Source of the DNA: Pempheris klunzingeri
Taxonomy: Eukaryota; Chordata; Actinopteri; Acropomatiformes; Pempheridae
NCBI RefSeq assembly: GCF_042242105.1
Contig: NC_092028.1
Span: 10,649,338-10,713,337 of the forward strand
Length of the DNA stretch: 64,000 nucleotides
Reading direction: 5' to 3'
Shown: one piece after another, positions 21,201-35,700 of the stretch
How the letters are laid out: each line of letters opens with the position of its first letter
Numbering within the stretch: the stretch's first letter is position 1
Translations under genes and position numbers: made by a program
The notes under the pieces: generated by a model
Told to the model about the DNA's origin: nothing
Database searches by the model: none
Seen by the model: only the letters and a program-made list of their open reading frames with translations

Positions 21201-24200
21201 CTCAGACAGACCTGCCAGCTCTCTCTGATAGGCCTGGCTTTCTGTCCTGCAGAAATGGATTGTCAACACAAAAAACCTTGATGGACAAAACCGCAGAAAT
21301 AAGAAATAACAAGTGAAATGCTGTCTGATCAAATTCAGGATTAGCTGCAGAACTATATTACTAAAGCACTGCTTTAGCATGAAATCCTTCACACCATGCT
21401 CAAACAAGGTAATTTGGTAAGAAAACTTCCTCTTAAGTATAATTCAATATTAATTCAATATTGATTACAGTAAATAACAGCAGCATGCTGTTATATATAT
21501 ATATGAGGGTGTTTTTTTCCATTTTCATGAGGCAAGTATTTCCTTCTGTGGTTTTAAAACATTTTTACTGCCCATGACCAATAACCAGAAAAATAAGGAA
21601 GAGCATGCAAAGAGCGAAAAGAAAGTGCAGAGTAGGCAACACAGATAAGCCCCAAAATGCAGGTTCCAGTTGCAGCCACTGAGACAGCGTTGTATCAAAG
21701 GCCCTGTGAAGCCTACAAAGGAAAACTAATCCATGACCAAATTCTCCTGCATTCCTTAAGTGCCTAACAGGACCCGCTGGCCGCTGTGGTAATGGCCTTG
21801 CTTAGACAAGGCAGCCTGGATTGTTTCGGAGTCTGCAAATTCTACCTTTTATTTCACAGAAAATCCTTTTGTGGCCAACCAGCTCCCACTTAAAAGCACA
21901 AGAGAGCTATTCACATAAATAACCAACGCTGGTCAGCACTGACAGAGACTAAGAGCCAGGCTACAATCAAGAACTTATTTTCAAGACAATATGGACTAAA
22001 GGCTTACACAAGATGCGGGTGCTTGTACAAAGTGCAAGAATTTAAGCAGTTTACAAACTTGCTTGTATTTCTGAATGTATGTCAACTGTATTTTTAGCCT
22101 GTCGCTTCACAAATCATCAAATTTTTATTAAAACACCATCAACATTTTGCCTAAACAAATGGTTGCCACTAATGCCAGTAAGGTTTTATTAAGGTTTATT
22201 GCGTTGCTAGACAGTTTCCTGTGCCCTCTGGTATCAAGGTGGGGAGTGTACATCTCTACGACCTTGGTAGAGACTCTAGTTAGTCACTTACTGTTGTTGG
22301 ACTTGCAAAGTCTGTGAATCTAGCATCCCACTGCTTAGCCTTTTGACTTTCTCCACCTCTCTCTCCAGCTCCTCTTTGTGTTTCTTCTTCAAAGCCTCCA
22401 TTACTGAAAAAACACGAGCACACAGGCGTGACACAACTTCTACATGATCTCCTGTAACAGCACATCAAAGATATTCCTGATTTGGGAAGCTCAGGGGGAA
22501 AAGAACTCAATACCTTTATCGTATGTTCCTCTGAATGTAATGGCTTGGTTACAGTTATTAGTGAAATCAAAGCTGTACTCAGTGATGTATAGGTGCATGG
22601 TTATTTTGGTGTTGATACTCTGTTCTACCATGCTGACCTCGTGCCGTGTCCTGGGTCTCCTCCTGCAGCAGCCTGTCTTTCTCGCCCTCAAGCTCCCTGA
22701 TCTGGCGGTCGTGCTGCCTCTGGAGCTCCTCCAGCGCTTGTCGATGAGCACGTTCCATGGCTGCCAGGCTGCGGCCGCAGGGGGCCTCAGGGCCACAACC
22801 ACTCCTCACCCCTCCTCCACCTCTCCCCCCTCCTCTCCCTCCTTGTAGTTGTTCCAGCTGCTGCCTCAGTGACGCCACCTGAGAAAAGACGAAGGCGGAG
22901 GTAAAGCCCACTGAGCACAGGGGTGGGGGACAGAAGCCTATTGATCTAAAATGCGATTAGTGTGGTTAGCACAGCAGGATACGAGAAAACGTGATGCTTT
23001 TGGATGGCCAAGAGTGAGGGACAACTCAGTACTTAACCAACAGAGGGAATAATTCATTCAGGCTCAATAACTCAAACAGAATAGACTAAATGAGCATTTT
23101 AGCCAAATTAATTAAGCTGTTGCAGTGTCCCTTTGCCAACATGTGATCTGCACATGATCACTGGCGGAACCACTGTGCACCAGCTTGAGCAAATGTTTTC
23201 AAATGGACAGACTAAGGATGCCAGAACTCCACTGCAACCTTGGACATTGTTCACCTCTTGGTTTTTATCATTGTTGGTGTTCAAAGTTCAAATTACTTGA
23301 ACTTCAACCTCAATCGCTGTTGATCTTTCAAAGCCTGACTGGAATCAGGCTTAAACACAAAGGAAGCATTAGCGTGATGACAGTGTCATTCAATAAATGC
23401 AGGTGGGCTTCTATTATGTGACAAATTAAATGAACTGTGTGATGAATTATGAGCGTTAAGCATCAGCCCTGTGGTGCAGCTATCTGCTGATAGGGTGCAG
23501 ACAACCTCAGGGTCACAGATCACAAACAGATTCAAACCCAAGATGCAAATCACAGCACACAGAGACAGAACAGACAGGAGTTTCAGCAGTATTTCCCATT
23601 CACTATCTGTAATCTTATCAGGCGAATCATCAGTTTCTACATTTAACTTTTCATTTTTAGATGAAAAAAATATGAAAACACTGCTGAAGGGCAGAGACAA
23701 GTCAGAAAAATAGTGACTTGAGAGTTAACAGACAGAAACAGGAAAATGTTTTCTTCATCTGAACAGATGAGGAGTTAATTTGCATTTATTTAATTTGCAA
23801 ATTGGAAAATCATCTCCACGCACTACCTCCCTCTGCAGCGCCTCATTGGCTGACTGGCTGGAAGACCGTGATCCCATTGGCGGTAAGGAGCTCATCTCCT
23901 TTAACGGCATACGTTCAAACTCAGCCCACTTTTTCTCTATTTCATCCTCCATTCGTAGCCTCTGGTTCGACCCCCCGCCAGTGCCCTTCCTGGACAGCAC
24001 GGCCTCCCACTGGCTGCTTGTGTTCCTCTCCTCCTGCCACTGGCTGTGCTCCCTCCCCTGGCCCTCTCCTGCTTCTCTCTGACTGGCTGGGAGAGGGCTG
24101 GATGAGGCAGGGACAGGGGACAGCTCAACATAGTCAAACCTACGGTGAGTGGGAGGGGCGGAGGTCGAAACATCTGACTGGACGTCGGTATAGCGCGAGG

Positions 24201-27200
24201 ATGGGCGACGGGAGGACGGCAGGAAGCGTGAATGGGAGTTTTCCTTGTCACTGCTGCTGTCAGGTAATCTAGAGAAGATTAGAGGCAAATAAAATAGAAT
24301 AAAATATAAATAAATCAAGGTGTGATTTCCTCTTCTCCTGTCTGACAACCTCATGAATCCCATTTCATACAGATAAAATAATCGATCAATCATGAATTCA
24401 TTAAGGTTGATAAAATAAGTAAATAGCACACAAAGCCTCAACATGAACACTCAAGGCACAGCTGGCGGTGAGTCATTATGAAAACAGAACATACATTCAC
24501 ACTCCAAGTGACTAATCAAACTTTGATTGATCTTCGACAGCCAAAGTATACAGCAGCTGAAACTCTTCAGGGGCAAAGCTGCTGTTGCATGTGAGTAACA
24601 GAGCCGCTTATCTGACTGTATTTAGCCAAGGCAGAGCTGCAGCAGGACCTGAAATGGGCAATTCAAGAACACTGAGAGAGCCAGTCTTAAAATAATGTGA
24701 AAAACACTTGAAGAACGAAGCACAAAACCTCCTTTGATGCTGATTTTTAAGGCAGGATGCTCAGCCAGTCATTACAGCGAATTAACTGAACATTTTTCAA
24801 GTAAATAAATTGTTGACTACTGCTTTAAACTTAAAAAACGGTGATATAAGCAACCTAAGCCAAAGTTTTTAAATGTCAACTTGCCTCTGTGGGCAGTGTG
24901 TGGGAGCTACTCTGCCTCTAAAATAGCTCTTTGCTTCTATTTGAGCAACTTTTTGCAGGTGCACCCACCACTAAATTGCTGCATTTAAACATGCTCCATG
25001 ATTACACAAAACACCGTGAAGCAGAGCTACTAAACTAAACTACTCAACATTCAAAAAAATGTCGTTGTAGAATTTTTAGGCAAAAAAACGCTTTTTACCC
25101 CTAAAAGTTTAAAGTTATATTCAAGTTTTATGTTAAACAATTCAACTGGCAATTACTGCGTGAGGTCTGGAGAGCTGCTGGGCCGGATACACTTCTTTAA
25201 AACTTCGATCCAGTTCCGCCTGATCCCAGCTGTCATGGCCGACAGTGTGAACGCGGCCTCCCGTGTCTGTGCAACAAAAGAGAAAACGGGTCAAGGAGAC
25301 ACAAAGATGTGACAGAACTGGGATGAGATGGAAACGATAAAGGCAAACTGACAGAGAGAGATACTGAGAGAAAGGTGGAAGAGATACTGGCAGAGATGTG
25401 AGTCATGATAACGGGGATGACAAGAAAATGCAGCAGAAATTGAGACAAGGTGTGGTTAACGGTGATAAGGAGGACAACAGGGGTGAATATAAAGAAGAAA
25501 ATCAGCCGCATACACAGTCTGTGAGAGCGATGACACTCACCTGTATCTGAAAGCCGTAGTTCTTCTCCACATCAAACTCGGACACCTTCACACAGGACTT
25601 CAGGTCAATTTCCCCGTCCAAGTCATCTTTCTATACAGAAAACACAGGAACACTTTCACAGATGCTACACTTTGTTGCTATCATTATTAATACCATGTTG
25701 TTCTAATGCAAAATAAAAAATAAAAAAAAGGTTAAAATATACCTCCTCTGCACTTGAGTCTCTGTAGTACTTCAGTCCAGCGTCCGTCAAAACAAACCAA
25801 TGCTTCTTCCACTGCAGAAAGACAGCACATACCAATGAAATGTCAAGACTGAACTGAGATCAGCAGATCTTAGGTTGAAGCCTGGTGTGAAACATCACCA
25901 CGAGACAAAGAAGCACCCATATTAAACAGCAGACGTACAGTATGCCATGTGAGGCGAGAAGCTCATTCACTCAAGCGCATCATTCAAAGAGAGGAGACAC
26001 CTGTCGTGCCTCGAGCCACTGAGCTATTACTGCGATAACAAGGACGATCTGCCGCTATCGCCTTACACTCAACCTTTCTCATTAGGTAGGAGGGAGAGGA
26101 AGATATGACCTCCGAGTGAAGTACGACATTCAGCTTTACCTCTCCGCTCTCATCCAGTTTGGACATCCATCCCTTCTTGAAGTTCAGCAGGTCAGGCTGT
26201 GAGGCAAAGAGTATACAGTGTCACGTTCAAGGTCATCCATTTATACACGCCTTTATATGAAGCAGAGAAAAAGAGAAAAAAAAAAAAGGGAACCAGAGAA
26301 AGTGAATGCAAACAGAAAGATGTAAAAATGTCACTAGATGTAACAAATAGGACAAAGAGCACTACAGGCCCAATCGAAGGGTGGGGCACACTCAATATAA
26401 TCATATCTCTATACTAGAAATTAGCAGGAACTCCACCCCCATGGGAAACTGAAACTGGAAACTTTTCTTTAAATGCATGCTGAAACTTGTACTAGTAAAT
26501 GTCTATATTTATACTTTGGGTACATATTTTTGTAAAAGTATTGATATTTAAAAATGATGATAATATTGTATGTATAAGGATCATTCAGCAAAGCCCTGTG
26601 CTATTAATGGCATCTCAGCAAGATGTTTACATAACAGGGTGCTGCTCTATTGCACCAGAGATATGAAAAAAAGCCATGATCGCATGAGGTGTGAAGAGAA
26701 ACAGGAAACAGCCAAGTGTGTCTGTGAAAGATGAGGACGCAAAAGAGTTAACAGAGAGACAGAAAGATAATGAACTGGAGCAGCACATCCTCAGTGACGG
26801 GAGAAAAGATCTGGAGACTCAAGCGATTTGTTGTGTGCGTCTACAGTAATATTTCTGTCCGTAACTCAACACTGTTACAATATAAACACTTTATAATATT
26901 TTACACGTCTCCAGGAACGTGCCCGTTTTTGCTGTTGACGCGATGACAGGAGGAGGAAAGCATGCGTTAGGTACCTCAAAATGTGGTGATCCCGGATTAA
27001 GATTGGGCAACTTTTTCCACCGTACATTCCTCACTTGGCTTATCTCTCCTTTCACTAGCATGTACATTCCTCACTTTTAAATCTCTATCTGCATTTGTCA
27101 TCTCAACTCCCACTGTCTCGTTCCCTTCAGTTATTTTCTCTCTACTGCAGCTACTTGTTATTCATTTTATTCCCTTGCTGCCTCATTTTCTTCTGCTCCC

Positions 27201-29713
27201 TCACCGTTTGTACTCCATTATAATATCTCTGACTGTTCTTTCATTTCTAACCACCCCTTTTTCTGTATTTACACTCCCTTCCTGGCTTCAGTTGTGTTCT
27301 CGTGAGCTACAGTAACCACCCAGTTTCTCTCTGTATGAGCCACTTCACCTACACAACTGATCTTCTTTGATCTAATGCATTTTAAAATAGAGAATAATGG
27401 AGTAAGCAGCAGCATGTTAAGAATAAATCAGTGGATTACTAATGTTGTCATATGTTCCATTTAATAATAAACACACATTGTGTACACACACAAATCACAA
27501 TCACAGCAAATGGCTGGATCATCAGGTGCTGGCTATGAATACAATAGAAAACTTGTTTTAGGAAGATTAGGAGGATTAATCACTGGTGACTGTTTTAATC
27601 TGTTTCCCTTCTACCGCACAGACTGTGTGAGAGGATGAACTACTGGAGTAAGCAATGATGTGTCAACCCTCATAAATGAATGCTGCTATCTAGTCGATAG
27701 ATGTCCATAAGTAAGGTCAGGGAGCAGCCACAGGAGGACATAGAAGAAAGGGCAGCATCTGTTGTGAATGATCCTGATGGTACAGTGCCTCTCCTTGTCA
27801 TGTGTGACCTTGCTTTAAAAGGGTCAGAGGCAGAAGGATGAGGATCAAACACTGGCGACAGTTTGAGACATCGTCCACTCTTCCTGACGCTGGTCTGACA
27901 TCAGTATAGAAGAGTATTGTCTGGTGAGCCTTGTCCTTTCGGCCTATCACAGCACGCAGGCTTCACTTGTCTCCGTTAAGTAAAATAGATTGTGGCCTCT
28001 GTGCAGTGTGAAGAGGTGTATTATGATGACAGATCCTGGATTACAGTGGTTTAGAGAGCCGATGCCTCTTGGTTATTTAATAAAACCATTTCCAGTGTTT
28101 TCTTGGCTGTGAGCAAACAGTAAAAACACACAATACAAGCTGCTGGCTAAGGACACTTGCTGCTACAGTAAACAACACAGGGTAAACAGATGAAACTACA
28201 CCACACCTGGAAACCAGCATGATCTTTTTTTTTGGTTTGTCATAGGAGCAGAAACATGGGTGCACAGAGAAAAATAACACCACAATAAAACACATTTCAG
28301 TTTCCAGAGGCATTTCTGTCCACTTGGGGTGAAAGTTAGCTATGTAACTTCCATTAACATTTACACCAAAGTGAGATACCTGAATAGCTCCTGGGCCAGA
28401 CTTCATGTAATATTTCTATACATTTATGTAAGATACAGTATACATTCAGGAAGGAGAGACAGACAGGAAAAACAAAACTAACTTTCAAGGTGCAACTTAC
28501 CGTCATGATAACAGGATCCAGAGAGGGTAAAACAGAGACGAAAGAAAAGTACCGTTAACTCCACGAAAATAAAACCTTCCTTGCTCTCAGGGAGACTGTT
28601 CAGCTTAGCTAAACCTCTCCACTAAAATCCTTACTTTCTCTATGGAGTCTGGCGTTACGCGAACTCAGATAAACCCCCGCCATTCATACCCGTGTTAACT
28701 TAATCAAGCGGACCGCCAGCGTCCATAGCAGATTCTCTATCCAGTCTTAAGGGGGAAGTACCGACTAAACACGGATAAACTGTTGGTGTTTAAAAGTAAT
28801 TTCACAACTTTCTGACAAGCCGTGGGTAGCTGAGTTTACAGCACACTTGAGGCTCGGTGGTGTCTTTTCTCGCTACCCTCTCTGCCACTTCCTGGGCGGA
28901 TCCGCGAAGATCGTTTGAGAAAACAAGCCAGCCAACCCTCTTTATCACACGATGCTGGCTCTAAACCCGGGGACCGGGGACCCCCATGGGCTGAGGGGGG
29001 GCTCAGCAGGGTCCCCAGCAACATGAGGGATAACATACCCTCGACTAAAAGCACCCACAACTGGCTATCATGACAGGAAAACGAGTAAAAATGACTGTTG
29101 AATCTGAAGTCTCACTCCCTCCCTCTAACCGGGACCAAACCTCTCTAAAGTTTTAGGGCTCTTTGACATGGAATGACTTGGTGGGTTTAATCCACAACTT
29201 TCCAAACACACATTTTTTTATTTTCTTAACTAAAATATTTTAGCCTTGCAAACAAAGTGCCCCACCCCCTTCCCCTCCAAAATCCTCTCTTGGTAGCTAT
29301 TGGTTTCAGTTCAGGAATTTCAACACATGCCCCAGCAGACCACAACTGACAAAGCTCAGTCAGTCTGATGAAATGCCTGTAGGGTGTAGGTGAAGTCTAT
29401 AGACACACAACAAGCAGCTGTTAAAAAGGGGTTTAAAGACAGGTAGAGATACTGTAAATATGCTGGCAGGTTTAGGGTGCCAAGTACATAAAACTTTACA
29501 ATTAAAGACAGGATCTGTGTAAACTCTGAACAAGCTGCTGGCATGTCTGGTAAATATGTAACAGAAAGATAGTGCTCATTGAAATTGGCTCAACTGCAAT
29601 AAACTTGTATTGAACCATATGCTCTACAGGTTTATTGTGTTAATAACAAATATTGATAAGAGAAAATAAGCTGTATCTTCAGTCTACACATGACACAGTG
29701 GGGGTGAGGTTGT

Positions 29714-29747
<34 letters not shown>

Positions 29748-32700
29748 AAAGAGTACACACATTTACTGTAAACAGACTGGCTGCGTCACATACCTGCATT
29801 TGTTCTGATCGGTGCTGATTACCTTTCCAAGGACTGCTCTCATCCGCGGTGGGGCTGCCGGACCTCTGGAAAGGAATAGCTTGTGGTCATGAGGATAATC
29901 AATGTCCGGCCGAGCAAACATAGAAACCTTTTGAGTTTCACATCCACGGACTGTTTTAAATCTGGGGTATGGTATGTGGAAGAGGTGGTTAAGCATTAAC
30001 ATGTATTGCAGGTGAAAACCACAGAGCACAAACCACAATTCCATTGGGATGGATTATATTGCGCAAGGGGGGGAAAAGGGTTCTCAGTGCAGTGCACATA
30101 CCACTGGAGGGTTTTAATGCTCACTTCTCAGACCTTTCTGTACTGCTGCCACAGTCTCTGCTCCAAGACCTCCCTCAAAGCTTTGAAATCTCAAAAATCC
30201 AACAAAACTCTTGATCAGTGTACTAGAAGTTTTACTAAATGTAATATTCTCCATGTAATGTTTAGGTTTATCAATGTTACTCTAATAAAACCTGGTTTTA
30301 GACAGCTAAATGAAGAAGCTGAGTGGAAAACGCTCACTAAACCCTTTTCATCCTTTAATAAAACTCTCTTTCGCCTCAGCCAGCCTACCTGCAACGAGGT
30401 GGTGGAGTGAGCTCGAGATAGATACCCGCTGCCACCGTAGTGCCAGTCCCTCTCAGTGTCCCCTGTGTCTTCCCACTCTCTGGAGGGATGCTTGCTCAGG
30501 GAGTGGCTGAAACCGCACGGACAAGTTATCAGTGTGTCTGATTTGATCAAAATTATCCAATCTGATGGTGTGGAAGAGGCAAAGCCATCCAGCTTTACCA
30601 CAACCATTAAATACCTTTAAAATACATATAACTGGCCTATTTCATGATATAATGTTAACTAATGGACATAGCGTTGAAATATTTTTTGAACACCACTCCT
30701 TTCATTCTTTGTGGTGTAACAGGAGTCTGACCTGGCTGGTTTGAAGAGCTCCTGTCTCCGAGAGGGCTGCTGGATCTGAGGCCGCCCCATGTGCTCTCTC
30801 TGATGGTTCATTTTGACCTTCGGCACGTCGGCCATCATGACATACTCCTCCCTGTTCCGCCCTGTGGACCCCACCGATGGCTGGCCCGACTCTGAGGACT
30901 CCATGGAGCTCTGGGAGGAGGTGTGCCTCTGCAATTGAATCTGAGGTGAAGGGGAAGGGCTCCGCGCTCGGTGGGAGAGCCTCTTGGAATTGGGCGAGGG
31001 ACAGCGATCCTCACGGCCATGTCTACCAACGCCAGATCTGATGCTGCCGGGGCTCCTGGGTGTTTCTAAGGTGACGTAAGCTGTTCTGTTGCCATCTGTG
31101 GTCTGTCTAGAGGGTGAAGCAGCACGAGATAACGAGGATCTGTGGAGGGAATGAGTTGATCCTCGCCAGGAGAGTTGTGAGCGGCTGGATTTTGAGTCAT
31201 GGTGAGTGTTTTTTCTCTGAAAGGAATCCCCATTAGTGGCATTTCTGAGGATTGAGTAGCCTGGTGGGTCACAGTTGCCTTTTATAGAGGGAGAGGGGTT
31301 GCGACCGTTGGGACTCTTGCTGTTAAGGGAGCTACTAGTTTCTGTCTTTCGCAATGAGCGCTGGTCAGGAGCATCATAGCCTTTCCATGAAGGCAACGAA
31401 CTGTGACTATCACGGTCTCTGACAGGACTACTTACTTCAGACTTACGCAGCAGAGACTGAGGAGCTTCATAGCTTCTCCTCGAAGGAGAGGAGTTACGAC
31501 TGTGGCCACGCAAAGAACCACTGGTGTCTGTTTTCCTAAGTTGATAGGGAGTAGGGGTTTCAAAGCCTCTCCCTCTTCCAGGAGAGGAACAACGGCTGTC
31601 ACGAGCTCGACTGCCTCCGACAGGGCTCGATTCAGTCTTACGCAGCACAGACCGACTTGTGTCATAACCTCGCCTGGATGGAGACACAGGTGGACTTTCA
31701 TGTTCTTGGTCATTTAGTCCATTCCGAGCAGATGGGTTACGTAGCAGGGCCTGGCTTTCTATATCATAGCCTTCTCTTATTGGGAAGCCACAGCGCCCAT
31801 GGTGACCACGTCCACTCAGAGATGTGATTGATTCAGATTTTCGAAGCAGGGATTGGCTAGACGAGCTGAAGTTTCTCCTTGGCGGTGAGGAACTGTGACC
31901 GTCACGCAGACTGGTAGAAGTTCTCTGAGACGGAGACAAAGTGCGACTGTCACGTCCACGTCCATTAGATGAACTGCTGGTGATTTCAGTTTTACGAAGA
32001 GATGTTTGGCTGGAGGGGTTATAATTCCTCCTTGAGGGAGATGAGCTTCTGCTGTCACAACCCCGACCACTCAAAGACCCACTTGGTTCTGTTTTCCTCA
32101 GGGCACTTCTAAAATCAGACACAGTGCTGGACTGGGGTTTGACAGAACTAGCAAAAGATTTAAAGTTTCTTGGCAGAGTTCCTGACTCAGCATGTCGCCC
32201 CTGCGTGCTTTGCAAGGAGTTTCTGGATCCAGGCTCGATCCCTCGAGACCGCCCCCCACCATCAAAGTTATGTCTGCTGAGGGAAGCAGTGGACTCACTG
32301 CGTCTGAAGGGTAAGTTTCCACGTGAGGGAGAGGAAGAGCGAGACTGCAGAGCTGAGCCTGGCCTTGAGGTATCAAAACGTCCTGATTGTTGATATGAAG
32401 AGACGTGAGAAGAAGAGTTTCCCCGGCCATATGAGCTGCTGAAACCTTTTCGCCCAGTTGAGGCCAGTGACTCTGCTATCTTAAAAGGTGTAGGACTCGG
32501 AGAGCGGGGGCCGACTTGTGCCTCAACCTCAACAGCAATTTCGTAGGGGTCAGGAGGCAGGATTTCCACTGGCAGGTCCTCATTAAGGGCCTCCGGTACC
32601 TGCCTTTCGGAGGCCACACCAAGATTAGGATTTCTAAAGGGGATGGTGTCTTTGGGCTCTACGTTTCTGTTGTTGAAGATGGGATGTCCTCTTTCAAAAT

Positions 32701-35700
32701 GGCGGAAAGGAGTGGATGGGCTGTTATCACGGAGTAAGTGGGCACCCGCTGCCCTCCCCAGGGAGAAGTACCCACTTTCACGCTTCTCTCTGCCTTCTTT
32801 CAACCCTGAGAGAAAAGAGAAGCCCCACATTGTGACAGAAGTACAAACAAGGCAGGCTAACAGAAATGAGAGATGCACACATCAAAGTTCAACCTCTGAG
32901 CAACTACCAGAGGTTTCCTGATACAAACGGGGCTATATTGTATTACTGATAATTGCTCTGGGACACCTCAGCTGGTGACATCAAACAGTATTGCCAAGTA
33001 AAGAACACCTTTGGCTGTAACTGGATATGGATTGGTCAAGTGCTGTAAGTCATAGGTTTACTGAAGACTCGACCGACTGGTGCACAGAACTTATGCTTTG
33101 AACGGGTGTTCAAAAAAAGAGATCAGGTAATACTGTTACAGTTCTCCTTCTCCTTACTATGCATCTACTACACTGGGCATCTTTTCTGTATCCCATCTGC
33201 AAAGGAATTACAGAAGCAATTTACAAAAGGTAATATAAGAGGTCAGCTTTCACATACCCGACTGACTACTGAAGGCGTCTCTGCTCCGGGCCTCGTCCAT
33301 CCAGACCCGAGGGTTGGGCCGATGGGACGGCGGGTCGAGCCGGGTCATGTCGAGTTTGGATGAATGGCGACGAATTGGCAGGTATTCGTCCACTGCACTG
33401 ATGGAGCCACTGAACTCTTGGTAGTCACTCTGGTCACGACAGCTACGTGGAAGAGGAGATGGGAGAGGGGTGACGAGAGTAGAAATGGAAAGGTAAGATT
33501 GGGAGGGCAAGGGAGCAGGGGAGAAAAGTAAGAGGCAAAAGAAGGAAGAGAGAAAACAAATCAGTATAATATGAATTTCAGAGAGTAGCAATATGAAATC
33601 TTTGGGTCAGAGAGCACGGTAAACAGAACTGGTGAGACTAAAAATATCTGATTACACACTACAGTGCTGTACAGTACTGTAATCACAATTACTAAAACAT
33701 TTCCCATAGAAGCCTCTAATTCCACTTTCAAGCTCTCCTATATGATCAGTACCACCATCCAGCACGCCTACCTGTCAGTGCTGTCGTCGTCGTCGTCGCC
33801 GTCACAGATGTAAAGCTCACAGTCGGGGCTCAGGATGTACAAAGAGCTCTCGTCATAACCCCGACGGCCTCCGTTAACATCACAGTAGCTGCTCACCACA
33901 GACAGACCGTCAGAATCCTCCTGATAGGATCACAAGGTAAGACATAGGCCAATCACAACATCACACCAACCTCCATCTCTCTCCAAGTCACAGAGGCCTC
34001 AGTCAGGAAGAGGCCCAGATGACTGTACCTCCACCCAAAGGCAACGCTCCCCAAAATGCCAATATGACACCCTTAAGATGTCACGGCTTTTTGAGCATAT
34101 AGGTTCTCTGAAAATACACAGTGACTTTGCATCAGAGTAAGAAGGCACATGCATCTAAAATCCTAGATGTGTCCGTCTGGCTCCGTCTCCTCGAGTGCAG
34201 GGTTAGCTGAACAGCGTCTGTCCCCTCTGTCCTCCCTGACACACACATGTTCAGCCTACTGTTCGATTAGGGTTACACCACTGTAACTCGACCTGCCTTG
34301 TGGCTTTTCCTCATTAATATTTCATTGCTTTTTTTCCTGCCATAAGCCAATCTCTTAAAATAGATTGTCTTAAAAAGAATCTTAAACTGCATGTAAATGC
34401 CAGAGATGGGCACTGATCCCTTTAACCTCCAGGAAACTACAGGTAAGGTACTGCAAAGGGAGTGTAGTGGGAATATTCAGCGTAGATTATGTAATGAACT
34501 GAATCACTGTCACAAGACAACTGCTGTTGTGTCATTGAAGCAGGATGAATAGGAAAAAACTTAGTTGTCACAGTTTTGATACAGTATAGACTCTTTCCAT
34601 CCTTTCTGTACATTGTCTCTCTGTCTACTATTACAAGTGATTCCCAAGAGGGTAGTAAGTGATCCAGCTTCGTTAATTAATTATAAGAGCCACCGCTACT
34701 GACCTGCTCCTCTCTCCCTTACCTCCCATTCTCCGTCTCTGACCTTTTCTTAATTTACTCACAAGCAACGACGACAATTACATGATCTCATGAACTGTGT
34801 TTACATGTGGACTGTGTTAAATTGGGAGCAGCTTTGTGATTTTTTTTTACTCACTGGCAGAAACCATGACTTTTAAGTCAAGTGAGAAGTTCTTTTGTAT
34901 AAGAAACATTTTTAATAGATTATTTTCTATTCTCAATTATGTCATGAAACTTTGTGCATCATTTCTGATCTGCAGGAAAGGTGAAAATGAGTCAAACAAT
35001 ACAAGTAGCACCTCACTCTGTTTACCTTTACTTAACACGTAATATCAGTGTCTTGCTGACTTCACCTGTGACCTCTAATGTGCTCACCTCCCTGCCTGTC
35101 TTGCGGTCCAGCTAATCCCATCACCCAGCACTCATTCTGCTCTTGTTCCCATCTCTATGCTGTTACCTAGCTGCTCTGTTCATCTCCTCCCCTCTCTTCT
35201 CTCTTCTTACCTTACTGCTGGTGTCTCTTTCCTCTGCCTGGGATGGGATCGGCGTTAACAGCACTCCTTTGCCTGATCCAGCCCCAATGCCAATCCCAGT
35301 TTTAGCCTCATTTCCAGTCTCTGCTGTGGATTTCTCCTGTGGTGCCGCCTCAGTGATCTCCCCTGCGCCGGCGTGCAGGTGCCTCTGGCGCAGGCAGTCG
35401 TGGCAGCGGGAGGGGTCGAATATGTTGGGCTGGAACTTGGGGCAGATGGGCTCATCGCCGGAGAGGGGCATGGTGAGTCCAGAGGGGGAAACCTGCACAA
35501 TCATCTCATCCTGCAGAGAAAAGAACAGCAAGGGGGATAAGAAGCAGTTTCATTATAAAAAATAAAACAAGCACTAATAGCACAAACTCTTCTAAGTATA
35601 AATGGAAGAAATCTGCAGTGACTTTACCCTTAAAAATGTGTAGCCCTCTTTAAAGCAAGTATAGCAGTGTTATGTGCTGATGTGCAAAAAGACATATATC

